Assembly: GCA_027596195.1 (NCBI GenBank)
Contig: JADGJG010000435.1
Coordinates: 1 to 20,119 of the forward strand
Direction: 5' to 3'
DNA from: Podochytrium sp. JEL0797
Lineage: Eukaryota > Chytridiomycota > Chytridiomycetes > Chytridiales > Chytriomycetaceae
Length of the DNA stretch: 20,119 bases
Shown here: piece by piece, positions 9,053-17,954 of the stretch
How the letters are laid out: each line of letters opens with the position of its first letter
Position numbering within the stretch: the stretch's first letter is position 1
Notes under the pieces: model-generated
Databases searched by the model: none
What the model was told of the DNA's origin: nothing
Seen by the model: only the letters and a program-made list of their open reading frames with translations
Made by a program: the position numbers and the translations under genes

Positions 9053-9676
9053 ATGGCCAGGCAATTGCTGAATTCTCAAATCGTTGTTGACTTGGTGCAT
9101 TTCGTGGATTCGACTTCCTCTTTTCCTGAAGAAGCTATTCTCGATCATTTTGTAGATGACCTCGCAGACCTGATTGAGGGGAGTTTGGTGACACTTGATG
9201 GAGCACCACTTTTTTCGATGTTGAGGGGGTTGATGAAACGTGTTCTTTGTGGATCCAAAACACAATTGAAAATGAAAGGGAGAAGAGAAATAAGGAGATG
9301 AGGAGAGTAATACTAATATTAACCTTCTTCTTTTGATGTGCAAACAGCATGCGGTGTTGTCGAGTGGCGATTCGGGAAGTTTGTTCCGGCAGAAAGACAA
9401 CGCGCAAATCAGTCCCGCTTCGCACCTGCTCTTGTTCTGTGAGTTTATTTGTGAGTGAGTGAGTGAGTGAGTGTGTGTATGTGTGCATGAGTGAGTGAGT
9501 GAGTGGGTGGGACGGTGCATGCGTGCGTTGTGGGTCCAAAACGCGACTGAATGCGAGAAAGTTCAATCACCGCGTTTCATACCCGGAAGAAGAGCGACCT
9601 CGTGGCTTATTACGACCATTTGGAGTGGAGTATTTTTGGTGGGAAGAAAGTGCAGACTTTCGATGTTGATATCTAA
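9053..9676 (+). CDS. Unassigned protein, three-exon model
   Basis: ATG 9053 has a strong context (GCAATGGCC). Best model: exon 1 9053-9239 (or -9248), exon 2 9348-9438, exon 3 9562-9676, all in one phase. Intron 1 has a textbook TACTAAT branch site (9311-9317) and acceptor AAACAG. Intron 2 starts with GTGAGT and contains a TGAG microsatellite. Its acceptor (AAAG) is weak. The encoded pieces are an acidic helical start (VDSTSSFPEEAILDHFVDDL), a middle CGVVEWRFGKFVPAERQRAN, and an end ITAFHTRKKSDLVAYYDHLE. No family is recognised. An alternative acceptor at 9557 puts exon 3 in another frame, and that frame continues after one TGA to a stop at 9864, so the 3' end is uncertain. Confidence 0.5.
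9451..9508 (+). repeat. TGAG microsatellite within an intron
   Basis: Two runs of the tetranucleotide GTGA/TGAG are separated by a short GT tract. They lie just downstream of the GTGAGT donor of the second intron of the gene at 9053, and create several duplicate donor-like GTGAGT sites. Confidence 0.75.
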
Positions 9677-10038
9677 AGATAAAAGAGGAGAAGATTTATA
9701 GGGAAATTGAAGACATACGTGATATTTTAAATGAAACAGACTTTTTGATCATCCTCGAACTCGAGAGGCTTTGGAATGCTCCCAGGCTTGAGATACAGCC
9801 AACATTTGATATTATTTGCAATGCTAAATTGCTGGCAGCATTTGGGTTGACGCGTCTCAGTTAATGTTTGCCTATTCATTCCGCTTCTTCTAATAATGCC
9901 GCGAAAAAAAAACAGCGAAGGAAGAAAAAAGAAGAAAGAGACGAATGCTCATAAGTCCATATGCACAAAATCGTAAGAAAGTGAAGCGGGTGTGCGGCGT
10001 GTTCTTTTTCTTTTCTTTCACACTCCAAAACAAAACAA
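9677..10038 (+). other. Spacer with a possible extra coding stretch to 9864
   Basis: One plus-strand frame is open from about 9661 to the TAA at 9862-9864 and reads like a helical protein (IYREIEDIRDILNETDFLII, then LELERLWNAPRLEIQPTF). It may be a further exon of the preceding gene, for example via donor 9639 and acceptor 9685, but the sites are not strong. 9865-10038 contains only purine-rich sequence and the probable promoter of the next gene. Confidence 0.35.
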
Positions 10039-11638
10039 ATGAACCAGCAACCGCCTCCCTTTGGGTTCCCCGCACAGCCCGGGTTCTTCCACGGCCAACC
10101 TCAGGGCCACTTCCCCTTGGGGTCCCTGCCTCCGCCTTCGTCCCCGATGGAGTCCCTGCTCTGGTCGCGGTGCGAGCTCCCGTCGTTTGTTTGGTTTGAG
10201 CTGTTTCTGCGCGCGGGCGCTGTTCTTTCGCAGGCGGCCGTGGAAAAGGACAACGGCGCCTTTTTTGGGTGGCAGGGAAACGTGGCCGTCGTGGCCCCGG
10301 ATTTCATGTGGGATGCGATGCGCAAGGCACTGCAAAGCACCGTGCCCTTCAATGTAACTATCTATTATTAAATTAAAATAAATTAAATGTATACCCATAG
10401 CCCGTACAGCAACAGCAACAACAGCAATACGCTCCGCAACATCACCCCGCAGTCCCTCAACAACACCCCTCGCTGTTTTCGAAACCCGCAACAACCGCGT
10501 CCACAAACTGGGCCAACCCAGTCCCACTCCAACAAACACCACTCCAACCAACCCCTCTCCCCACCACCCAACGCCCCATCTCAAGCCTCAGCACTCACCC
10601 ACCCTCCATCCCCGCACGCACCCCAACCCCTTCCAACAACGCGCCGCTGCAAGCCCTCGACGCCCTCGACCACCCCATCCCAGCCCTCGCGTCGTTGCCG
10701 CAGGAATTCTTGAAGGAAATGGAAGACGCATTTGGGGCGCGCAAGTTTTGTTATCACGTCACGAAACCGTATAATGGGAAACTGTTTGTGGCTCCACGGG
10801 GTGATGATGGGACCGAGAAGAAGTTTACGTATGCGTAAGTTTGATTTGTTGAGAAGGAGTTTGCGTGTGAGCGGATCTCTGCTGACGATTCTCCGTCCCA
10901 CCTTTCTCCAGTTCCCTCAAAGAAATTTGCGACAAATACTCGATCGAACTCGGACAAAGCATCAAATTCGACGAGGCCGTGCGTAGCGCTACGGCTCGGA
11001 GTCGCGAAACCACGTCTTCGGGGATTCCCGCGTCGAGTGTTGCTGGTGGTACTGGTTCTGGTTCTGGACATGCACCGCAGCAGCAACACCATCAGCCTTC
11101 TCTTCAGCAGCAGCAGTCTTCCCTTCAACAGCAACAGCAACCTTCCCTTCAGCCGCAGCAGCAACAGCAGCAGCAGACGAGACCCCCCAAACAGCCCTAT
11201 CAACAACAGCAACATGTCGCGCATTCCGATGGCGGCGCGCGGGACGCAAGTGCTGGCAGCTGGCGCGGAGAGAGGGGTGAAGGTGGGGAGAGGGGTGGGA
11301 GAGGTGGGAGAGGCGGTGGGAGAGGTGGGTTTGGTGAAAGAGGTGGAAGGGGTGGGAGGGGGAGAGGTGCGCATGGTGGTGGATCTGCGTGGGTATCAGC
11401 AGCAGCACCTGGATCTGCAACGTCGAATTTGAATGCGGGGAATGCAGTGGCATCAGGTCAACCTGTTGCCACGGGGCAGCAGCCGCCTCAGACTTCGGCA
11501 AAGCCGCCCAGTGGTGGGGGTGGTGGTGCTTCGAAACCAGCAAGTGTGACTGGGGGTGGGGGTGCCTCGAAACCACCGAGTCTGAAGTCCATGACTCCAC
11601 CGCCCCCGCCGTTGCGTCCTTCTTCAAGATCGAGTTAA
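10039..11638 (+). CDS. Gln-rich RGG-box protein, probably RNA-binding
   Basis: Three exons (10039-10353, 10401-10834, 10912-11638) encode 491 aa. Intron 1 is 47 nt and very AT-rich (GTAACT to CCATAG). Intron 2 is 77 nt (GTAAGT to CTCCAG, with a CTGAC branch site). Residues 45-105 form a compact folded region (FVWFELFLRAGAVLSQAAVE and following). Residues 106-200 are Gln/Pro/Thr low complexity. Residues about 204-270 look folded again (FCYHVTKPYNGKLFVAPRGD, SLKEICDKYSIELGQ). Then come a polyGln stretch (about 306-353), an RGG box (about 368-404, repeated Arg-Gly-Gly) and a Gly/Pro/Ser tail. RGG boxes bind RNA and are methylated on Arg. With the Q-rich parts this suggests a ribonucleoprotein-granule or nucleolar protein. 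The two folded segments match nothing I can name. Confidence 0.78.
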
Positions 11639-11723
11639 TGAGGCCGTGTGGGGTCGATGGGGTATTTTTTTTTGTATGTTGAGGGTCTTGCGTTATATCC
11701 TATTTTGGTTATTATGAGGAATT

Positions 11724-11729
11724 AATAAA
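11724..11729 (+). terminator. Poly(A) signal AATAAA of the RGG gene
   Basis: AATAAA lies 86 bases after the stop codon, and a second A-rich copy sits near 11744. The next start codon is at 11760, so the transcript end and the following promoter share about 120 bases. Confidence 0.5.
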
Positions 11730-11759
11730 TACAGAAAGAAAGAAATAAAAAAAACGGAA

Positions 11760-12213
11760 ATGGTTGAAAATACCGCTCTAGACCCTGCGGAGTTGGATCG
11801 ACTCATGCCAACCCACATTCCTGCGGCGAGAGTGGATGCGGCGCTACCGCACAGTCTCGACGCGTCCTTGTCCTCAGAGGCAACCATCACCTCCTCAAAC
11901 CCAGAAGCAATCGACCCCCCACCACCCCCCACAGGCGCATCCACCACCCTCCATCCCAAACACAACAACCACCACCACCACCATCACCATCGATCGGCGC
12001 CCGCCCCTGCCGCACCAGGTATGTCCGAAGACCCCCAAGGTGTACCTCGAACAGCACGTGTTCCCGACCCTGTTGCCTGGGATCGAAAAGATGCTCAAGA
12101 TTTGCAGAAACACGGAGGAGTTCGGAAATGTGTGCCGATCCGTTCGTGTAACGCGCGAGGAGGGGCGCCATGTCGTGGGTGCCTTTGGTGACTGGTGGCG
12201 CCTGGGTTTGTGA
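11760..12213 (+). CDS. Small protein with Dpy-30-like motif
   Basis: Exons 11760-11831 and 11878-12213 give 135 aa. The 46-nt intron (GTGGAT to TTGTCCTCAG) has a good pyrimidine tract, and it moves the frame into the one that carries the motif. After a Pro/Thr/His-rich linker (residues 25-70), residues 77-97 read PKVYLEQHVFPTLLPGIEKML. That is the pattern of Dpy-30/RIIa-type dimerisation helices found in chromatin-modifier subunits and in many ciliary proteins. The continuation to the stop (WWRLGL) is unusual for such motifs. Unspliced, the first exon reads on as a His-rich 143-aa protein without the motif, so the intron is inferred. If the organism is flagellated, a ciliary role is possible. 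Confidence 0.5.
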
Positions 12214-12562
12214 CGGTTCGGTACTGCTTTTTTCTTGACAAAAAGCACGCCCTTGGATAGACTCACCTTTGGTAGGAGGGCGGGGGGCGGGTTCGGGTCG
12301 GTGGGGGTTTCGAGGGATGAACGTGCGGCCATGTTTTGGTCAGTGGGGTGGAGGCAAATCCTTGTGCGCAATTTTTTTTCCAAACCGGAATATTAAGGGG
12401 AGTAAGGTTTTTTGATCTCCGAGCGGAGGGAGAACAGGATTTTTTCTTAAAATCCGGAAGGCGCCGAATTCTATACGGACGCGTTGGGGCGGGGGGGGGG
12501 GGGGGGGGGGGTTAGGCAAAATATAATGAAACGGACCCCCGGTGATAATAATAAAATGTTGG
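12214..12562. other. Spacer with a long G tract
   Basis: No supported gene. It contains a pure run of 21 G (12491-12511). The right edge, just before 12563, is the 3' side of the minus-strand gene that follows. Confidence 0.45.
12491..12511 (+). repeat. Poly-G tract (21 G)
   Basis: An uninterrupted G run. Together with the C run at 71-89 it is the longest homopolymer in the window. It could form a G-quadruplex and is prone to length error in sequencing. Confidence 0.9.
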
Positions 12563-13113
12563 TTAGGAACAAACTTGTTTAAGAACCCCGTATGAAGACT
12601 TAGGTTCGACCTCAACATAACCTTGACGACGACTCTTTTTGAGAAAATTTGTGTACTCTTTGAAGGATGGCGGCTCTGTATTTGGTTGAACTGGCGGTAG
12701 ATTCTCGAACTTCTGTTGCACACGGCACTCGGTTGGTTTTCCCGATTTATTCTCCCTTGACAAACAACGGTAGCCCTGATTCACCCCATGTCATCCCAAA
12801 CACCCCGTCCAAACGCGTCACCCGTATTCCCCACCACAGCGTCACACGTGATTTTTGTGTTTATGAATACATATATTAAAATAATACTCCGCCCACCCCA
12901 ACCTCGCTTTTGGAAGTTGTGAAAAGTTGCAATCTTATGAGTCAACAACTCGTTCAAAAACGCCAGCGGCCGTTTCGATTCCTCGTGCCGCGACACGACG
13001 GCTTGCGTGAAATTAAGTTTGAATTGAACCGCATCGTCTTTCACCTTCGCCGAGGGAGTGAATTCCTCTTCCTAATAGATGCCCGGAAGGTACTCGCTGT
13101 CGTTGTCGGTCAT
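12563..13113 (-). pseudogene. Unassigned minus-strand gene with in-frame TAG near its start
   Basis: Reading the minus strand, ATG 13113 (context CAACATGACC) opens MTDNDSEYLPGIY, then TAG (13074-13072), then the same frame continues with EEEFTPSAKVKDDAVQFKLN, FTQAVVSRHEESKRPLAFLN and ELLTHKI. A second coding stretch, 12775-12563, follows an acceptor CAG and reads protein-like (FENLPPVQPNTEPPSFKEYT, FLKKSRRQGYVEVEPKSSYG). The frames fit if an intron runs from about 12870 (GTATTC) to 12776, but that donor is only a candidate. Charge and composition look like real protein on both sides of the TAG, so either translation starts at the later ATG 13044, or this is a nonsense mutation or a sequencing error. 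The family is not recognised. Confidence 0.42.
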
Positions 13114-13519
13114 GTTGGCGATCGTTTCGCGGTTTCAGGTTCTATTCATTTTGCACATTCATGAGATTAATCGCGTCCTGTTCATGCCATAATATATGAA
13201 AAAAGAATAGTATAATCGTCCGAGTCTTGCGCAAATCAACGGGAAAACTCCGAGTCAAAATGGACGGAGTTTTAGCGTCATGAAGTTAACAGGACCGTAC
13301 CCAGTCTCAGTCCTCCGCTGTCGATCTCTTTCAGAATGAATTCAACAGTTTCGCAGTGAATCCCGCCCATTCACTCGAAAGGAATGCGGAATGGACTGTG
13401 CAACTGCGGATGTGGAGAGGCGACTGAATTGACTGCGGACTCGCTGCGCCACGCTTGCAACAAACAGGTCCTGTCGGCCAAATTTGAGCACGAAAAACCC
13501 ACGAAAAACCAAACCAAAA
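13114..13519. other. Intergenic region, divergent promoters
   Basis: This lies between the minus-strand gene (start 13113) and the plus-strand VWA gene (start 13520). It presumably holds both promoters. Short open frames here have no features and no splice partners. A run of CGAAAAACCC-like repeats precedes the VWA start. Confidence 0.4.
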
Positions 13520-16500
13520 ATGACCATTTCCGCTCCATCCTCCGCATCCGCTTCATTACCAGTCGAACGCAAAGATCTTCAGGTTGTGTTTGTCGTAGAC
13601 GTTACGGGGTCAAGTGAGTCCAAATTAGACTCGTTTCAAACCGTTTCTAACCGACCCATTTGACAGTGGGCTCCCAAATCGAAGGAGTCAAGCAGATGAT
13701 GCGCTCCTTTTGTGCCACCGAGAGACCCGGCGTCCAAGTCCACGTTTGGACGTTCACTGAAAACTCGACAGACTGCTTTGTGTGCAAGTCCCCCGCCAAC
13801 CTCACTCAGCCGGAACTTCTCGAATACGTTTCGAAACTCAAACTGTCCTACCCCGTCGACTTTCCCGGGGTGTCAGCGGGTGGTGGCGATGGGCCCGAAA
13901 ATGTTGTGGCAGCTGTGGCTGAGCTTTCCCTCGTTTTCGATCACACGGACAATGTTCTCGCCTTCATCATCACGGATGCTCCTCCGCATCACCGCGCCTT
14001 CGGAAATGGTACCGAGATGCGCAACGAGAAGCGCTGGCTGGAAGCCAAAGGGTTCGAAGACACGGACGTTTTTCGAATCCTGAATCAAGTTGTCGAGCAA
14101 GTGAACGTGACATTTGTTCCCATCCTGTACTCGGTCACTCAGGCATTGTGGTATCAGCAAGCAGCTCTTCTCACGGGCGGTCTGTGTCTCGTTCCGTCTG
14201 GTGGTGTCAGTGAAGTCCTTGCCGCCGGCCTGACGCATATTCTCAACACAATGCAACAACTCGCCACCACCCGACAAGTTTCCGCTTCCCTTGCCGAAGA
14301 GACTGCTCAGAATCTCAGAGGCTTCAACATTCTTCCTGTGGATGCGGACAACTTCACACTTCTTGACGAGGATGTCGCAACAGCGCGCGACCTGACTCCT
14401 GCCTCAACCACAACCACACCCATTCATTCGGAGGCGATTTTTGGTCTGTTGGAAACTACTTGCGACCGGTTTTCTGGCAAGAAGGCGTCCAAACGCGTAC
14501 GCTCCGTCAAGTCGGCCGTGGTGGTGGAAACGGTTCGCGTCATGCTGCTCTCCGTCCTCAAAGGTCTTGGTCGTGAGGACTTGTTTGACCAAGAAATGCT
14601 CAATACTTCCGTTGAATCTTTGAGAGCAGTGTTTGCCGCGCCTGCGACTGCTGGGGTCGAGGATATCCACAAATCGGACCGCTTCTTGCTGGAACGACTT
14701 GCCAAGAGGGAGTTGAAGCTGGACGGGGACATTTCCACAATGAGCGACGAGTCGGGAATGAAGTGTGTTATTACGTTGGATTCAGTGATGGAGTTTGTGA
14801 ATGGGTTGACGGACGTTCCCAAAACTGAAGAGGTGCGTTCTCCAGCGTTGTGCATTTCGTCTTCTCCGCAGAAACTAAACTATCTTCCATATTTTACAGG
14901 AACTCATGAAATGGATGGACACTGTGATGCAGCTCTGCATGGTCCGGTTCATTAACGTCAAGTTCCCGCTCGACGCGTTCGGTAAAACCGACTTCAACGA
15001 TGCCTGGTCCTCCCGCATCAACGACATTTCCCTCTCCTCCACCCTCACCGCTTCCGCCGCCATGCATCTTCGCCGTGAATCCGACTCAGACACATACCTC
15101 GACCCCCTGTCACGCAAGGAATACACCTCAGCACTCATTCTCGCGCACCCAAACGACCCCGTCCTCACATTCGCGTTCCAAACCCTCACGTGCCTCCCTT
15201 CTCTTCACGGATTGATTCAAGGATACCTCGTTTCCGGTGGCCTCAAAGTGTTCCCTTCGTTAGCCCCCGGTCTCCACTCGAGCGCGCTCCTGTTCCACTT
15301 GAACAACCCGGACATTGAGTTCTCGCCTGTCACTCGTCGCGTCACCATCGTTCCGGTGTTGTGGGAAGTCATGCGAACCATGATTTGGTCTCTCCGCAAC
15401 AACATGACACCCTCGGCGCATTCTGTCATCAAGTCGTTGAAGGATGGGAAGGGGTTGAATCCTGCTGATGCGATTCCAAAGTTGCTCGCGGCTGTCATTT
15501 TGCGGATGGAGCAGCGCGGGGCGGATATGACTTCAGGCGAGAAAGGTAGATTGTTGAAGCTTTTGTTTGAGGAAGTGGCTGCTGGTGCGGTTGCTGCATT
15601 CCACGACGCAAACGACAGGGCTGTGAGGGACGGTGGAGTCGCGACGTATACGAGACACGTGGATCCTCTCGTTGTGGCCGATTGTTTTGTGGAGAGCGCG
15701 GGTGGGTTCAAGGGCCCGATTGAGCAGTTGCATCCCGTCGAGGTGTTTGTCAAAGCAGGTGGATCCGTGTCGCCAACTGCTCACGAGAAACTGGCGGAGG
15801 TGTTGAAGACGTCAAAGCTGTGTATTGATACGGTCAAGTTAATTAAGAAGATGGAGGCTGTGTTGCAAGCGGATGTGAAGGTGGCGGATCCGGATGTCGC
15901 GTTTGTTGGTGCCATCAGGACGCTTGTTGGAGATGGGGAGATGGCCCAAATCATGTTGGAGAGTGTGCTGGTGGGCAGACGCACAGGGCGGTACACGTTG
16001 GATGATTCAGTTGCACCTCCAGTGTGGGTTCGCAATTCGGACGCGTTGGATTTGGAGGCGTTGGGACGTGGGCTTGTGGGCGACGCGTACAAGGCGCAGA
16101 TGAAGGGATGGAATCAAGCGCGCTTGGAGTGGGGACACGCAGAGCTCGTCAAGGCGTTTATCGCACTCGTTCAGTCCACCGGCGCCGAGGACACTGTGGA
16201 TCAAGTCTCGACCAAGTTGGCTCAAACAGTTGTATCGTTGCATGGAAAGCAGTACAAGCTGTCGCGCATGGATGCGCTCGAGTTGCTCTCTCACGTTCCC
16301 ACCGGACTGTTGCTCAATGTGGGTGTTGCTGTCGTCATGGGTGCATGGACTTCGGAACCTTCCTGCAACTTGAGAAGAGTGTGGGGAAGCTTGGAGTCTC
16401 TGTTTGCAGATGCAGGGGAAGAGGTGGTGGCGCGGCTCAAGGAGTCTGTGTTGAAGCAAGCCGTGGCGACGAGAGAGTTGGCGAACCGTCACGGACACTC

Positions 16501-16759
16501 GTTCTCGTTCCAGTACCCGGGAATCTATGGTTGGACCGAGGAATACCATACCACAAGACTCGCTACCCACAAAAAGCCCAAGCGCATGGCCAACATTTTG
16601 CAGCGCATGAAGGAGTTTACGGAATTGAGAAAGGAGATGATGGAGCAAGCTGGCGAAGTGGGGAAGGAGAAAGAGATGGCTTTGTTGTTTTCTGGGTTTT
16701 GCGATATGAACCAGGTGGATGTGGCGAAGGAGGAGTCCAAGAAGTTGTTGGCGATTTGA
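13520..16759 (+). CDS. Large VWA-domain protein
   Basis: Three exons (13520-13613, 13667-14832, 14900-16759) encode 1039 aa. Intron 1 (53 nt, GTGAGT to TTGACAG with branch TCTAAC) splits the metal site. Spliced, it reads FVVDVTGSMGSQIEGVKQ, a MIDAS motif D27-x-T29-x-S31. Intron 2 (67 nt, GTGCGT to TTTTACAG) is in phase 0. The rest of the VWA fold follows: GGGDGPEN (103-110) and FIITDAPPH (D135), both typical of this group and of VWA alpha-kinase relatives. No kinase motifs follow. Residues 300-1039 are mostly helical with no domain I can name, ending in a charged helix (MANILQRMKEFTELRKEMME). There is no signal peptide, so it is probably an intracellular metal-dependent protein-interaction scaffold. 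AATAAA lies at 16781. Confidence 0.88.
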
Positions 16760-16780
16760 CGGAAGAGTCGAAGAAAACGA

Positions 16781-16804
16781 AATAAAAGAAATATGCACTT
16801 TATT
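16781..16804. terminator. Face-to-face poly(A) signals of convergent genes
   Basis: AATAAA on the plus strand (16781-16786) serves the VWA gene. AATAAA on the minus strand (reading 16804 to 16799) serves a minus-strand gene coming from the right. They are 12 bases apart, so the two 3' UTRs must overlap. The minus-strand signal is independent support for the exon at 16834-16956. Confidence 0.55.
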
Positions 16805-16833
16805 TGCCGCGAATCTATAAGTTGAAATGGCGT

Positions 16834-16956
16834 TCACAGAGCAGACAAGGCGAGTGGCGCATTCTGATAACCGCGTTTTGAGCGCGCTGAGGCACCCTCT
16901 TTGACCAGGGTCAGATAGTTTCCATCTGGTCCGGCGACAAAGGCCCATTTTCTGCG
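16834..16956 (-). CDS. 3' exon of a VOC/glyoxalase-like gene (partial)
   Basis: On the minus strand an acceptor (branch GATAAC, then TTCAACTTCAG) is followed by a 41-codon exon reading RRKWAFVAGPDGNYLTLVKE and on to a TGA. The pattern Phe-Val-x-x-Pro-Asp-Gly-Asn is the last strand pair of vicinal-oxygen-chelate (glyoxalase-type) domains. The first Asp of the usual DPDGN is Gly here, and the metal-binding Glu expected after it is Thr, so the copy may be inactive or divergent. A poly(A) signal follows at 16804-16799. Upstream exons could not be fixed. Open stretches exist between 16957 and 17217, including an ATG at 17217 followed by a Cys-rich frame, but no join is convincing. Confidence 0.42.
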   Translation of the reverse strand, partial: RRKWAFVAGPDGNYLTLVKEGASARSKRGYQNAPLALSAL

Positions 16957-17485
16957 CTGAAGTTGAAGTTATCAAGAAGATTGGCCCCGAAGGCAGGTCG
17001 CTCTTTGAGCCAGAGTGCGCATCCCTGTATACTTTGTGGATGTTCACCGCAGCCCATTTAAAATTAAAATATGCGCGCAAACAAACATCTGACATAGTTT
17101 CAACTTCTTCCCCTCCCCCCCACCAAGTGACATGTACCTTAAGTTCTGCCTGTCCAAGCCTAAACATTCCATCAGTTTGCGACAACCAGAGCAGTTCTCT
17201 CGGAACTTCCCTTCCATGATCCTGTGGCGTTGAAAATTGAATTGTCAGCTACTCCTTAACAAAAAAATTAAAATGGCCGCCGATATTCACTCTTTTTCCG
17301 TCCGACGCGTCTTTGTGTGTATTGATCGGATATGGGCGTCATCAATAAAAATGGCTTCGAGTCCCATCAGAATGCGTTAACTCCAGGTATGAATTATGAA
17401 GTGATGTTCGAATTGCAGCTGTTAACAAAAAACCTGCGACAGCCCGTTTTCCCGAATTTTAAAAAACCTCCGCAAATTTTTTTCC
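16957..17485. other. Unresolved region: possible 5' exons of the VOC-like gene, and repeat arm
   Basis: On the minus strand, a 58-codon frame starts at ATG 17217 (MEGKFRENCSGCRKLMECLG), and other open pieces overlap it up to 16957. Candidate introns (GTACAT to ATGTCAG, GTATAC to TTCAG) do not give one consistent frame. 17230-17485 is AT-rich and contains one arm of a dispersed repeat. Confidence 0.3.
17421..17470 (+). repeat. Dispersed repeat, copy in plus orientation
   Basis: This is about 50 bp with the core CTGCGACAGCCCGTTTTCCC followed by an A/T-rich part and AAAAACCT. The reverse complement of 17890-17940 carries the same core with one change (GACTGCCC) and the same AAAAACCT end. Confidence 0.65.
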
Positions 17486-17668
17486 TCAGCTTTTTTGTGG
17501 GGATTGAGAAAGGCCGGCGCTTTTCTGGCGTATTTCTTCGACTTTAGGATCCGCCTTTGATGCCTTGTTGCTAAGCGAGGTGATAGTGGCTTCTATGCCA
17601 TATGGAGGAGGTTTGACAGTGGGTGTTTGATTGGTTGGCTGAAAACGAGATCGCAAGCAGTGACGCAT
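17486..17668 (-). CDS. Short unassigned protein or terminal exon
   Basis: A minus-strand frame of 60 codons from ATG 17668. From residue 10 it reads like a genuine soluble protein end (QPTNQTPTVKPPPYGIEATI, then SNKASKADPKVEEIRQKS). A TTTTCAG acceptor-like site lies at the start of that part, so it could be a last exon, but no upstream exon is found. No family is recognised. Confidence 0.33.
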   Translation of the reverse strand: MRHCLRSRFQPTNQTPTVKPPPYGIEATITSLSNKASKADPKVEEIRQKSAGLSQSPQKS

Positions 17669-17954
17669 TCATTTTATTAGAAATTATTGTAAAGTATTTG
17701 TACAGAGCATGCTGAATGGAGGAGCAGGGAGAAGAGCGGCATCGTCAGAACGACTTAATCACCGTTGCTGCAGTGGATCTGGCCCTGTCTTGATCAGTCG
17801 CAGTGATTGAGAAGGGGGTGGAGGAGAGTAATTTGGCTGGCACGCAATTAAATACAAACAAACCAATTTCTAAAATCTTTTTTTTCCTTTAGGTTTTTAT
17901 AAATCGGGGGAAAACGGGCAGTCGCAGCTTTTTTGCTAATGGCTATAATGAGAA
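17669..17954. other. Spacer with repeat arm, no gene seen
   Basis: AT-rich sequence with no supported reading frame. The second arm of the dispersed repeat (17890-17940) lies at its right end. Confidence 0.45.
17890..17940 (-). repeat. Dispersed repeat, copy in minus orientation
   Basis: The reverse complement reads AAAAAAGCTGCGACTGCCCG, then TTTTCCCCCG, then TTTATAAAAACCT. It aligns with 17421-17470 at roughly 80 percent by eye, with small gaps, in inverted orientation about 420 bases away. Confidence 0.65.

Noticed and set aside
11887..12383. Minus-strand frames opposite the Dpy-30-like gene, one with a good GTGAGT donor after a short MAARSS exon
   Set aside because: The exons cannot be joined in one plausible frame, and the antisense product turns into a Gly/Val/Trp run opposite a Pro/Thr linker. 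The plus-strand motif is more convincing, though transcription of both strands is not excluded.
16007..17185. A 392-codon minus-strand frame overlapping the end of the VWA gene
   Set aside because: Most of it is antisense to firmly coding VWA sequence and no domain is visible. The start has no support.
17332..17547. A 71-codon plus-strand frame
   Set aside because: It runs through the dispersed repeat, has no domain and lacks splice or poly(A) support.
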